Of a stretch of 64,000 nucleotides of DNA, positions 33,671 through 43,100 are shown piece after piece (within the stretch, counting starts at the first letter, position 1; each line of letters starts with the position of its first letter). Below the pieces are notes generated by a model, which was given only the letters and a program-made list of their open reading frames with translations, had not been told where the DNA came from and made no database searches. The stretch is from Winogradskyella sp. PG-2 (GTDB lineage: Bacteria > Bacteroidota > Bacteroidia > Flavobacteriales > Flavobacteriaceae), in NCBI RefSeq assembly GCF_000828715.1, contig NZ_AP014583.1, forward strand, positions 3,284,001-3,348,000, written 5' to 3'. A program made the position numbers and the translations under genes.

Positions 33671-34405
33671 GTGAGAACAATCAAAACCATATTAATTTTA
33701 TTCTGCATGATGTGTGGAATACTGGTTTTTGCTCAAGGCCCAGATAAGGAAAAGAAATCAATACGAATTCCTGCTGAAATTTCTCCGAAGAAAAAAGATT
33801 CTGCTTTAGTTAAAATTAAGGTTGCTCCTAAACCAAAAAAAGAAGACGATAAATCAAAAGGTAGTTCTAAAATTACTGACAAAAGATTTGTAATGAAGGA
33901 AACTAAAAAACCATTTTCTATGACAGAAAAAGATGGTTTAAGAAGCCCGAGTGAGATTTATGAAAAACGTTGGACTAAAGAAGCTGAGAAAGGTGGTATT
34001 ATTAGAACAATGTCTGATCAATTTTTAGGAGAACATAATGTAGATACTAAATTTGTAAATATTGTTTGTCGAGATCATGAATATCCTGATGGTGATCGTG
34101 TACAAATACAAGTCAATGGTTACATTGTTAAAGCAAATTTATTATTGACAACTAGTTATAGGCGTGTAGAAGTGAATCTTGCTCAAGGTAAGAACACTGT
34201 AGATATAACCGCTTTAAATCAAGGTGATTCTGGCCCTAATACAGCTGAGTTTGTGGTGTATGATGATAAAGGTAAAGTGATTTCATCTAAAGAATGGAAT
34301 CTTCTCACAGGTGTAAAAGCAATTATTGTTTTTAATAATGAAAAGACAGTTATAAAATCAAAATCTTCAGAAGATAATAAAGAAGATGAAGCTTCTAATA
34401 ATTAA
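33671..34405 (+). CDS. Secreted protein of unknown function
   Basis: The 244-residue protein has a signal peptide (from GTG, ending VFAQ at about residue 24). A Lys-rich linker (about 28-75) follows, with PKPKKEDDKSKG, then a globular beta-rich domain (about 95-225) containing YPDGDRVQIQVNGYIVKANLLL and GKNTVDITALNQGDSGPNTA, split here at NGY and at GDS. It ends in a Ser/Glu/Asn-rich tail. I do not recognise a family. The GTG start is chosen because it gives a complete signal peptide. It converges on and overlaps the pseudouridine synthase gene by 11 bases. Confidence 0.75.
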   Translation: MRTIKTILILFCMMCGILVFAQGPDKEKKSIRIPAEISPKKKDSALVKIKVAPKPKKEDDKSKGSSKITDKRFVMKETKKPFSMTEKDGLRSPSEIYEKRWTKEAEKGGIIRTMSDQFLGEHNVDTKFVNIVCRDHEYPDGDRVQIQVNGYIVKANLLLTTSYRRVEVNLAQGKNTVDITALNQGDSGPNTAEFVVYDDKGKVISSKEWNLLTGVKAIIVFNNEKTVIKSKSSEDNKEDEASNN

Positions 34406-34958
34406 TAGGTAATACTTCTGAGGGTTTCATCGTTTCTAATTTATAATTACCAATTCTTACCCTTACTAATCGTAATGTAGGTAGTCCTACTTTTGCAGTC
34501 ATTTTTCTTACTTGTCTATACTTACCTTCAGTTAATGTTACTGATAACCAAGACGTTGGTCCATGTCGTTCATCTCTAACAAAACGCTCGATGATATGCG
34601 ATGTATCATTTAAAATTGCAGCTTTACAAGGTTTTGTCTTATATGGTTTGCCCTCAACAGATATATAAAGTCCTTCTTTTATTTCGGAAATAATTTCTGG
34701 CGTAATTACCCCATCTACCATAACATGGTATTCTTTATCAATTTTAGAACTTGTAATATGGTTACTAAATTTACCATCTGTAGTTAATAGAAGTAGACCT
34801 TCAGACTTTTCGTCTAAACGACCAACAGCCATAACTCCTTCAGGTAAATTCACTAATTCTCCTAAAAGTTTTTTGGACTTCCTCTTGTTTTGATGGTTAA
34901 TAAATTGACTTAAATAACCATATGGTTTATATATTTTAAAGTATTGAAAATTTGTAAT
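34395..34958 (-). CDS. Pseudouridine synthase (RluE/RsuA type), probable ATT start
   Basis: The catalytic core is clear: GRLDEKSEGLLLLTTDG with D49, the nucleophile that attacks uridine in 16S/23S rRNA, then LTEGKYRQVRKMTAKVG and LRLVRVRIG. From GTG 34853 the protein would be 152 residues and would lack the N-terminal part that holds the first active-site strand. The same frame is open further upstream and encodes FKIYKPYGYLSQFINHQNK and KKLLGELVNLPEG, the expected family N-terminus. It contains no ATG, GTG or TTG. ATT at 34956-34958 is the best candidate start, 187 residues. It lies 5 bases after the stop of the transglutaminase gene, which suits translational coupling. GTG 34853 is the conservative alternative. 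Confidence 0.72.
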   Translation of the reverse strand: MTNFQYFKIYKPYGYLSQFINHQNKRKSKKLLGELVNLPEGVMAVGRLDEKSEGLLLLTTDGKFSNHITSSKIDKEYHVMVDGVITPEIISEIKEGLYISVEGKPYKTKPCKAAILNDTSHIIERFVRDERHGPTSWLSVTLTEGKYRQVRKMTAKVGLPTLRLVRVRIGNYKLETMKPSEVLPINY

Positions 34959-34963
34959 AACTT

Positions 34964-37051
34964 TTATTTATTAAGGTTTCTAATTCTAAGAATATAAATT
35001 AATAGCACTGCAATAAGCACAACTAAAAGGAGAACAATTACCACAACAGAACTGTTATTTTTATTGTCTTCATATTTTCGAACAAAAGTGTTGGAATTTG
35101 ATTCCACATAATTCTTGGGTATGAATATGTAGTAAGAAATTCTATTCTCTAGTTTTTTTATATCATTATAATACTCATCAAAATTATCTATAAGCACGTC
35201 ACTATTTTGATTCTTATAGAAATGATTTAAATGAAAAATATTTTTACTCTTAATATATTTAGCTTCAAATTCATAATAGAAATCATTAGAACTAATAGTG
35301 TATTCTTCATTTTCAATTCCCCATTTACGAGGTAGACGTACTGTGATATTGTGTCGTTTTGAACTAGGATAGTATAATGAAACTGGTTTTGTTCTTGTCT
35401 TTTCAGTTGGAATATAAAGAGCATCACCAATACTAGATGGATAAAAGGAAACGGCTATTTGGTTCTCTTCTCCAACCATTGGTTCCCATATATTATTTAA
35501 TTTATAATGCTCTTTAATCGTTATTGTATTTTCAATGCTATCATCTACAATAATTGGTGATTCAATAACTTCTATATCGTCGTGATAAGCTGTATAATAA
35601 TTTTTAAAATTGTCTTCTATAGTTGAGATGCTATTTGCTTTATAATAGCTACGCATCACGTCTGCTTCGTAATCATAATAAATTGTTTTTACTTTTAAAT
35701 CAGCCCCATTGCCTACAGGCTCTAAATCATATTCATCAAATACTTCAATTAAATTTGTAGCGAAAGTTTGTAGCTCTTCCAATTCAGTCGCACCTTCTTT
35801 GATAACCAAGCCATATCTGTAATTTGGGAAAAAGACATTTTTAAAATCCCCTTTTTGATTCGTAATAGTTGGGTCAAAAAATAAAGGAGTACCATTTTCA
35901 TCAACTGCTTTTACTACCACATGATCAAACGCTTTTGGTGTTGGTAATAATTCAGGTAAAGATTTACCGTAAATAGTATTCACTAACATTGGGTACGCTT
36001 TTATATCCAATGCATTGAGCATTGTAACCATTAATAAAGATTTGTCTTTGCAATCTCCAAATCTTTGGTTAAAAACTTTGCTAGGAGTGAAAGGTTTGTA
36101 ACTACCAATACCATCTTCTAAACCTAAATAACGTATTTCATTTTGAATAAAATTCAGTATGGCTTCTATACGTTTACCACGAGTTTTATGCTTTGCCTTA
36201 ATAGACTCAACTTTTCTCTTTAATTCTGGTGATAGTGCTTTATTTATATCATAAACGTCTATTGCCCAATTAACAACTTCCTCCCAGGATTGGTAGTCTG
36301 AAACGAATAGAATTTGATACTCCATAAACCAGCTCGGAGCGTTCTCTTCAAAATTTGCTGGTTTAACATTATTGGCACTCCAGTCGTAAATATATTGGTT
36401 TGTAGTCTTAACAATATTTGGAGCAATATTAGAATTAAACACTTTATGAACTAACTCTTTGTTACTGATAATTCTTAAATGAATTTTATTTACGTATACA
36501 TAATCATTTAGATAAAATGCACCTGAAAAATTGCCTTCATGTATTGGGTTAAACCCCTTAATTGTATAGCTATAATCAATAATATCACCTTTTCTAATAT
36601 CTGCTAAATTTATCATAGCTGTTAGGCTGCCATCATAGATATAGCTTTCAGAATTTGATTCTTTCCGTAGTACTTGAAAATTATTAATAATTAGCTTGTC
36701 AATAGTTTCATCATTTCTAATAACATCTATTTTATGAATAACTAAGCTTTGATATGTTGGGTCATAATTTATAGAAATTTCAGAGGCGCTTTGTATACCA
36801 ACATTATCAGAAATTTTAGTTACAATACGTCTATATTGGTGCTTTTTTATTGCATGAGTCTGCTCATCTGAAAGCAAGGTAACAAGACCATATTCTATGT
36901 CATCTTCTGAGATGCTTATTGTTTCATTATAGGATTGTAAGTCTATCCAATTTCCCTCTTTTTCCGATTTTAATTGCCCATGAATAGTGTTAGAGATAAA
37001 ACAAAGAATAATTAAGCCTATTGATTTAGAAATAGTATTGATATGAAGCAT
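34964..37051 (-). CDS. DUF3857/transglutaminase-like membrane protein
   Basis: The 695-residue protein has a signal peptide (ending HGQ, about residue 26), a DUF3857 N-terminal beta domain (about 60-230) and a transglutaminase-like domain (about 270-400). The papain-fold triad is visible: C334 in RFGDCKDKSLLM, H377 in FDHVVVKA and D near 393 in FFDPT. A C-terminal beta region follows, and one transmembrane helix near residues 667-690 (VVVIVLLLVVLIAVLL) anchors it, with a short basic end. This architecture is common in Bacteroidota. The domain is probably periplasmic and may cross-link or cleave proteins; the substrate is unknown. It is followed by the pseudouridine synthase. Confidence 0.87.
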   Translation of the reverse strand: MLHINTISKSIGLIILCFISNTIHGQLKSEKEGNWIDLQSYNETISISEDDIEYGLVTLLSDEQTHAIKKHQYRRIVTKISDNVGIQSASEISINYDPTYQSLVIHKIDVIRNDETIDKLIINNFQVLRKESNSESYIYDGSLTAMINLADIRKGDIIDYSYTIKGFNPIHEGNFSGAFYLNDYVYVNKIHLRIISNKELVHKVFNSNIAPNIVKTTNQYIYDWSANNVKPANFEENAPSWFMEYQILFVSDYQSWEEVVNWAIDVYDINKALSPELKRKVESIKAKHKTRGKRIEAILNFIQNEIRYLGLEDGIGSYKPFTPSKVFNQRFGDCKDKSLLMVTMLNALDIKAYPMLVNTIYGKSLPELLPTPKAFDHVVVKAVDENGTPLFFDPTITNQKGDFKNVFFPNYRYGLVIKEGATELEELQTFATNLIEVFDEYDLEPVGNGADLKVKTIYYDYEADVMRSYYKANSISTIEDNFKNYYTAYHDDIEVIESPIIVDDSIENTITIKEHYKLNNIWEPMVGEENQIAVSFYPSSIGDALYIPTEKTRTKPVSLYYPSSKRHNITVRLPRKWGIENEEYTISSNDFYYEFEAKYIKSKNIFHLNHFYKNQNSDVLIDNFDEYYNDIKKLENRISYYIFIPKNYVESNSNTFVRKYEDNKNNSSVVVIVLLLVVLIAVLLIYILRIRNLNK

Positions 37052-37101
37052 TAGTTATGAAATTTCAAATTGAAATATACTAAAAGCCTTTTATTTTAGT
37101 A

Positions 37102-37911
37102 CTACCAAAAGGTTATAAAATACTTATAAAGATTATCCTTGTTATTTTTTATCCAAACTAAAGGAGAACGCCTATCATTTATTTTGTTTTTAATAAGTTC
37201 TATTGCCAAATTATAGGATATCCAATTTACATTTAAATGCGGAATGACTAACCAATCTAATTTCTCTGGAAAATAAAATTCATAATTTTTTAATACTTCA
37301 ATCTTATTGAATGTTATATGATAACCAATTATACAACCTGGATTTAATGGTTTTATATCTATTGATAAATTATTATGCGGTAAAAATAATTGTGCTTTAA
37401 AGCATAATTTTTGAGCTATTGTTTTCGCTTTTAGATTATAATTATCGAGATAAGCCTTAGTTGACTTATGATGCAAAAGAGGTAATTGCTTATTATGAAG
37501 TTTATCTAGTTTGTATAATAAGCTATCTTTTCGATTGGGGCCAATCCAATAGGCTAGAGGTGATTTATAAGTTTTAAGTGTATCGTATAGATAAAATTTA
37601 TAGACGATTTCTATGTGAATTGGTAGATCTTTAAAATAGTACAAAGCATCAATCTCACCTACGGTTTGTTTACCTTCTTGAATTTGAAGATTGTTGCAAA
37701 TCCATGTATAAGCACTTTCTTGCTTGATTTGATGATTTACAAACTCTTCTACAAGTTTGCCTAAACGTTTGTTTTTAAATTTATCGGAGTTATCTATTAT
37801 TTCAGAATTATCACTTAATATAACCTGGTTATATTGAGACACGTCATTGTCTTTCCAAAGTGGAGGTGTAGCTAGATAACCTTTATAACGTAATTTTGTG
37901 ATTAAATCCAT
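37102..37911 (-). CDS. DUF1853 family protein
   Basis: From the ATG at 37911 the protein is 269 residues and begins MDLITKLRYKGYLATPPLW, matching the family start. The frame is open to 37974 but that would overlap the helicase start. The middle carries EIDALYYFKDLPIHIEIVYKFYLYD, split here after YYF, and PLAYWIGPNRKDSL (about 140-155), which define DUF1853. The E-I-D...H-I-E-I-V-Y-K pattern resembles the core of PD-(D/E)XK nucleases, and a nuclease-like fold has been suggested by that resemblance; I do not treat it as established. It is divergent from the DEAD-box helicase with a 45-base gap. Confidence 0.82.
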   Translation of the reverse strand: MDLITKLRYKGYLATPPLWKDNDVSQYNQVILSDNSEIIDNSDKFKNKRLGKLVEEFVNHQIKQESAYTWICNNLQIQEGKQTVGEIDALYYFKDLPIHIEIVYKFYLYDTLKTYKSPLAYWIGPNRKDSLLYKLDKLHNKQLPLLHHKSTKAYLDNYNLKAKTIAQKLCFKAQLFLPHNNLSIDIKPLNPGCIIGYHITFNKIEVLKNYEFYFPEKLDWLVIPHLNVNWISYNLAIELIKNKINDRRSPLVWIKNNKDNLYKYFITFW

Positions 37912-37931
37912 TGAATATCGAAAGTACAAAT

Positions 37932-37939
37932 TACCTTTG
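37932..37939 (+). promoter_or_regulatory. Candidate -7 box for the DEAD-box helicase
   Basis: TACCTTTG matches TAnnTTTG and lies 17 bases before the ATG at 37957. Confidence 0.4.
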
Positions 37940-37956
37940 TCCCAGAATATTAAAAT

Positions 37957-39075
37957 ATGACAACATTTTCTCAACTAGGCCTTAATAAAGCTTATATAAA
38001 AGCATTAAAAGAACTGAATATTATAAATCCTACAGATATTCAGGAAGCAGTAATACCAATACTTTTGGAATCTAGAACGGATTTAATTGGTTTGGCGCAA
38101 ACTGGTACAGGTAAAACAGCAGCTTTTGGGTTACCGATTTTAAATTTAATTGATACTAATATGTCTGAGGTACAAGGTTTAATAATTGCACCAACTAGAG
38201 AGCTTGTACAACAAATTAAGAAACAACTTTTTAAGTTTACAAAATACGTAAATCATAAGATTTTTGTAGAAGGCGTTTATGGTGGAGAGAAAATGGATAG
38301 GCAGATTAAAGCATTGAATAGAACAACACATATCGTTGTGGCTACACCAGGACGTTTACTAGATTTAGTAGAACGTGGAGCTGTAGATATTTCCAATGTA
38401 AAAACTTTAGTTTTAGATGAAGCAGACGAAATGCTAAGCATGGGTTTTAAAGAAGATTTGAGTAAAATTTTAAAGTATAATACTTCCAAAAGAAATACAT
38501 GGTTATTCTCTGCAACTATGCCAGATGAAATAAAACGTATTATTAAAACCTACATGTCCGTTGATGCAATTAGAATTGAAGTAAACAAAAATGCTTTAGT
38601 AAATGAAAATATTTCACATCATTTCATTAATACAAGCATTAAAGATAAATCGAATATAATTATAAGACTCCTTGACAAAAGACAAGAGGAGCGAGGTGTT
38701 ATATTTTGTAGAACTAAGGCAGGCACAAAAACTTTAGCAAAACAATTACAAGATGAAGGCTTTGCGGTTGGAGCTCTAGAAGGTGATATGCAACAAAAAG
38801 AGAGAGACAAGGTAATGCGTGCGTTTAAGAATGAGAATTTGCAAGTACTAGTTTCTACTGATGTTTCTGCTAGAGGGATAGATGTTAATAATTTGGCGTT
38901 TGTATTGCACCATCAATTACCTGAGCATTTAGAGTATTATACTCATAGAAGTGGCAGAACTGCTAGAGCAGGGAAAACAGGACAATCTATTGCTTTGATC
39001 ATTCCTGGAGAAATGCAAAAAATTAGCGATACTCAGAAAGCTTTAGGTATTACATTTAGAGAAATGGCAATGTAA
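37957..39075 (+). CDS. DEAD-box RNA helicase
   Basis: The 372-residue protein has the full DEAD-box set: Q motif (NIINPTDIQEAVIP), motif I AQTGTGKTAAF (about 47-57), Ia APTRELVQQI, II LDEADEMLSMG (D154-E-A-D), III SATMPDE, IV VIFCRTKAGT, V STDVSARGIDVNN and VI HRSGRTARAGKTG. It ends soon after the second RecA domain (residues 1-372). The usual basic RNA-binding C-terminal extension of RhlE/DbpA/CsdA is absent, so it is a minimal-core enzyme. It is likely to remodel rRNA or mRNA in the cytoplasm. It is monocistronic. Confidence 0.93.
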   Translation: MTTFSQLGLNKAYIKALKELNIINPTDIQEAVIPILLESRTDLIGLAQTGTGKTAAFGLPILNLIDTNMSEVQGLIIAPTRELVQQIKKQLFKFTKYVNHKIFVEGVYGGEKMDRQIKALNRTTHIVVATPGRLLDLVERGAVDISNVKTLVLDEADEMLSMGFKEDLSKILKYNTSKRNTWLFSATMPDEIKRIIKTYMSVDAIRIEVNKNALVNENISHHFINTSIKDKSNIIIRLLDKRQEERGVIFCRTKAGTKTLAKQLQDEGFAVGALEGDMQQKERDKVMRAFKNENLQVLVSTDVSARGIDVNNLAFVLHHQLPEHLEYYTHRSGRTARAGKTGQSIALIIPGEMQKISDTQKALGITFREMAM

Positions 39076-39094
39076 AGCTATTTAATAATAGTAG

Positions 39095-39952
39095 TTATTG
39101 AATAATTATTTTCTGTGTTCGATTTTCAGAATTTTTATTTGAAAGTTTTACTATATATACACCAGTATTTACTGAGCTAGTGTTAATTGTGTGTTCTGTA
39201 TTTACTTTATCTAAAACAAGGTAATTTATCAATCTTCCATTAATATCAAATAATCTTAATTCTGTATCACTTTCTAAATTTCCTTTAACAATAAAAGTGT
39301 TATTGGTATGGTTTGAGTAGATTTTTAACTCATCTAAAGCTTGTTCTGTAGGACTTAGCACATCAGCCTCAAACTTTATATAAAAGCGTCCTGTGCCAGA
39401 CAAATTAGTTGAAGGAGTAAAACTATATGTGCTTTCATTTAAGAGTATTAATGTATTTGCCTCTCTATCCTCTAAATAGATATTAATGGATTCTAGTATA
39501 TCAGTTTGTGCAATACTAAATACAATCTCTTGCCCTTGACTTGCATTAATACCTATTGGTATCGTTATGTTATTCATATCAGTATCGCTCAATGATTGAA
39601 CTGAATATGCAATTCCAGTATCACCTTGAACTAAATGAGAATAAATTGAAAAGGACGATGGTAAATTACCATATAATGATGCGTCATACCCTGGGTCTAA
39701 TCCTTGTGAAGCATTACTATTAAAATAAAACTCGGTAAAAGATATTAAATTGTTAGAGACTAAATTTAGTTTTAAATACCCATAATGAGACATTGCGTAA
39801 TTCTGATTATTTATCGATAAATCTTTTGAAGGAAAAGCATTTAAAAGAAGTAGAAAAATTAAAATACTTAATACTATATTAAAAAATGCTAGTTTGAATT
39901 TCACATGTGAGATTAAACTTCTTATAAGTTTTTTGGAATTATAAGGGGTCAT
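39095..39952 (-). CDS. Secreted protein, stand-alone T9SS C-terminal module
   Basis: The 285-residue protein has an N-terminal hydrophobic export segment (about 20-43, long and preceded by a basic stretch), then a beta-rich module (58-210) and a T9SS type A sorting domain (about 210-285; LRLFDINGRLINY, TGVYIVKLS, ending QKIIIQ). From residue 58 to the end it is colinear with the last 230 residues of the neighbouring 1642-residue protein: shared motifs include LDPGYDA, NASQGQ, YLEDR, NLSG-x-GRFY and DINGR. It therefore looks like a duplicate of that C-terminal region with its own signal. Function unknown; it may be a small secreted partner or a decayed copy of a larger gene. Confidence 0.8.
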   Translation of the reverse strand: MTPYNSKKLIRSLISHVKFKLAFFNIVLSILIFLLLLNAFPSKDLSINNQNYAMSHYGYLKLNLVSNNLISFTEFYFNSNASQGLDPGYDASLYGNLPSSFSIYSHLVQGDTGIAYSVQSLSDTDMNNITIPIGINASQGQEIVFSIAQTDILESINIYLEDREANTLILLNESTYSFTPSTNLSGTGRFYIKFEADVLSPTEQALDELKIYSNHTNNTFIVKGNLESDTELRLFDINGRLINYLVLDKVNTEHTINTSSVNTGVYIVKLSNKNSENRTQKIIIQ

Positions 39953-40019
39953 TTTTTTAACGAATAATAATTAATAGCTGAATAAATATACCTATTAAAT
40001 TTGTAAGCCTTAATATCTT

Positions 40020-40043
40020 TCGATTAAGATGCTTTATCTACGA
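40020..40043 (-). promoter_or_regulatory. Shared upstream element, copy 1
   Basis: On the minus strand this contains TCGTAGATAAAG (40043-40032) followed by ATCTTAATCGA, whose reverse is TCGATTAAG. It lies about 68-91 bases before the ATG at 39952. Matching elements lie upstream of 45093 and 62818. Confidence 0.5.
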
Positions 40044-40110
40044 CTAAATTCAATACCAAGAGATTACATTGGCTTATTTCTGCCTCAGGAAACTACAAAT
40101 TCCTTCTAAC

Positions 40111-40143
40111 AAAAAAGCGTAGCAGCATCGTTACTACGCTTTA
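40111..40143 (-). terminator. Rho-independent terminator of the 1642-residue protein gene
   Basis: On the minus strand the arms AAAGCGTAG and CTACGCTTT (40142-40134 and 40122-40114) enclose an 11-base loop and are followed by a T tract. It lies 22 bases after the stop at 40165. Confidence 0.8.
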
Positions 40144-40164
40144 ATAATTATATATTTAACAGCT

Positions 40165-43100
40165 TTATTTAACAATTAACTTTTCGATTCGTTTTTCATT
40201 GGCACTAGAGCTTAGCTCTGCAATGTAAATACCAGCACTTAATTCTTCTACATTTATAGTTTGCAGAGAATTTGCGACATCTAATTTTATAGATTTTAAT
40301 ATTCTACCATTAATATCATATAATTTAAAGTTTGTAGCATTTTTTATCGAACCTTCAATTACAATCGTTTTTTCTGAATTATTTGTATAAATCAATAATT
40401 CATCCAAAGGTAAATCATTAGTGCTTAACAGATTACTTTCTATACTTAAATAGAAACGACCAATGCCAGATAAATTTGTATCTGCAATTATACTGTAAGT
40501 GTCAGTGTTTAACAATGTAAATGTATTAAGTAATCGATCTTCTAAATATACATTTTTAGAGTCAGGTATGTCGTTTTCATCAACACTAAATATGATGTTT
40601 TGTCCTTGACTAGCATTAACTCCGATATTAATAACAACATTTTCTAGGTTAGAATCATCTATTGATTGAATAGCATATGGAACACCAGAATTACCTTCCA
40701 CTAAATTTGAATAAATTACGAATTCTGGCAAAATACTTGCAAACAACGCAGCATCATATCCTGGATCTAAACCTAAAGTTGTATTACTGTCAAAATAGAA
40801 TTTTGTACTATAACTTAAATCGTCAGTATTAAGTTTAAGACTAAAGTCTTTGTCTTCTATAGGTGATGTACGTCCAAGTATAAAATCATCTGATGAACCA
40901 TTTACACGCATAGCTGGAGTAAATGATATCGTTTGTAAACCGGGTTTATTTTTTACTAAGAAACCTTGTCCTGGGGCTATTGATAAACCAGTAGTTGTAT
41001 TATTGAGGATTGTCCATCCATCACTTGCATTACCATCATATCCATAAATAGCTTGATAAGAAGCTATATCTAACTTATCTTTATTCAAAAGGAAAAATGC
41101 ATCAAAGTCTATATATGAAGGATAAGGATTTCCAATTAAATTCCAACCAGTGTAAGAGGAAGAAGCAGTATCATTAATTTGTATATCAACTGTATTAGTT
41201 TCCATTTCACCTTCAAAAACAAAAGTAGTACCACTTATCGGGTCTTCAGAAGCATCTCTTGCGCCTCTATATCCTTCTCCAGAATTTAAGAGCGTAGTAG
41301 CATTAGAAACTGTAGAATATATTTGATATTCACCTGAAGGCTCGTCAAAAGGACCAAATAGTTTTTGAGTTGGATTACTTGGGTTTTCAAAAATGTTTGG
41401 GTTTTTACTTGCAAAGTCGCCAAAATCTTGCCCTTTTACAGGCGGAGCTAATAAGTCATTACCATTAGATCCATTAAACAAATTAACATGTTTTTTATAC
41501 TTAATATTACCAGTACTAGTACCTGTAACAATTAAACTTGAAAATTTATTTGATGTAGAATTCAACTCAACGGTCCCATTAATTATTAGGTTTCCATTAA
41601 TCGTTACACTACCACCCTCCAAGATTTGTAAACTACCTCCAGTGGCTACTGTATGATCACCATTGATAACTATACTTTCATCAATACCTACCATAATATT
41701 TATACAATCATCAGGTGCAGTAAATAAAACACCATTGCTTTTGTAATTTGTATTGTACCCATCAGTAAATTCAGCTTCTACTTCTACATCAAGTCCATCA
41801 GAGTTTAAACCTGTTAAAGTAACAGTTTGAGGGCTTGTAGTAATAGGAAACGACTGCCCATTAACAACTAGTGAACCTGTAAGTGGTGCATTTGTGTAAG
41901 TAATTGTTACATCTTGAGTATATGTGTTGTCATTGTTATCACAACCTGTTTGAGTTCCAGCGGTTATATTATCGATAGTAGTATAATTATTAAAAGGTAA
42001 AAATTGTATTAAGGATGCTTTTGGTTGAGTATCAACATCAGCACCATTACTAAATTGAGTATTACCACCTCTTCCTCTTAAGTGGATGCGATATAAATCA
42101 TTTACACCATCACTATATAATTGTAACCTTAGAGCTTCAGCATATACAGGAGTTTGATTAGATCCTCCCCATTCATAAATTGCGGTATCACTCCAGCTGT
42201 CACCAGTATTATTATCAATCCAACCACCTTGTCCTTCTTCTATTGTATGCCATGTTCCTTCACGTAGATAGCTCACACGCCACATTGTATTAGGTTGAGG
42301 CTGATTAGGATAAGAACCACCAAACGTAATGTAATTTATAAACTTTGGCTCTGGCCAATCAACTCTCCAAAAGAAGCCATTATCAGCATTTACAGTGCCT
42401 AAATTATTGCTCGTACCATTATAAGGGACACCATATTCAGAGAATTGAGTAATAACCTTATAATCATCAACAGAAGGATCATATAAAATATCTATTGGAG
42501 CACCTCTATTATTACCAAGACCTACATATCCGCTTAGTTGAGCAGATTCTAATAGTGCCAAATTACTAATTGGATTTGGGTTATGTGCTTCTATAAAATT
42601 AGGATCTAATTGATTTATCCATTGTTCAATAACATTTACTGCAGGTTGGTCAACTATTGTTTTTGAAATAGGTGGCATCATAGTTGATGGATCTACACTA
42701 TTCATCCTATGGTATAAAATAGACTTTGAAGCGTCACCTGTATATATTATTTTTTCATTAGGGTCGATTCCTAATGGACTTAAAATGCTGGCTGTTAACA
42801 ATTCAGTAGCTTCTAGACTATTAAAATATCTAAGATCAAAATTTGCCCTATTATTATTATCATGTCTATGACAATATGCACAATTTAAATCTAAATAGGA
42901 TCTTGCTTTTTCATCTAAAGATGCATTAGTATCATCAAGTGATTTATTAGATATTAAATCTACTGTATCCGAATCTGTTATAGTTTCGTCTATAATACCT
43001 AAATGACTTAAGGTAACTAACTGATTTGCCGTCAAACCAGTCTCTGAATATGTGTAATCAGTATTTAAATATCTTGTTTTTAATCCAAGTCCACCTTTAT

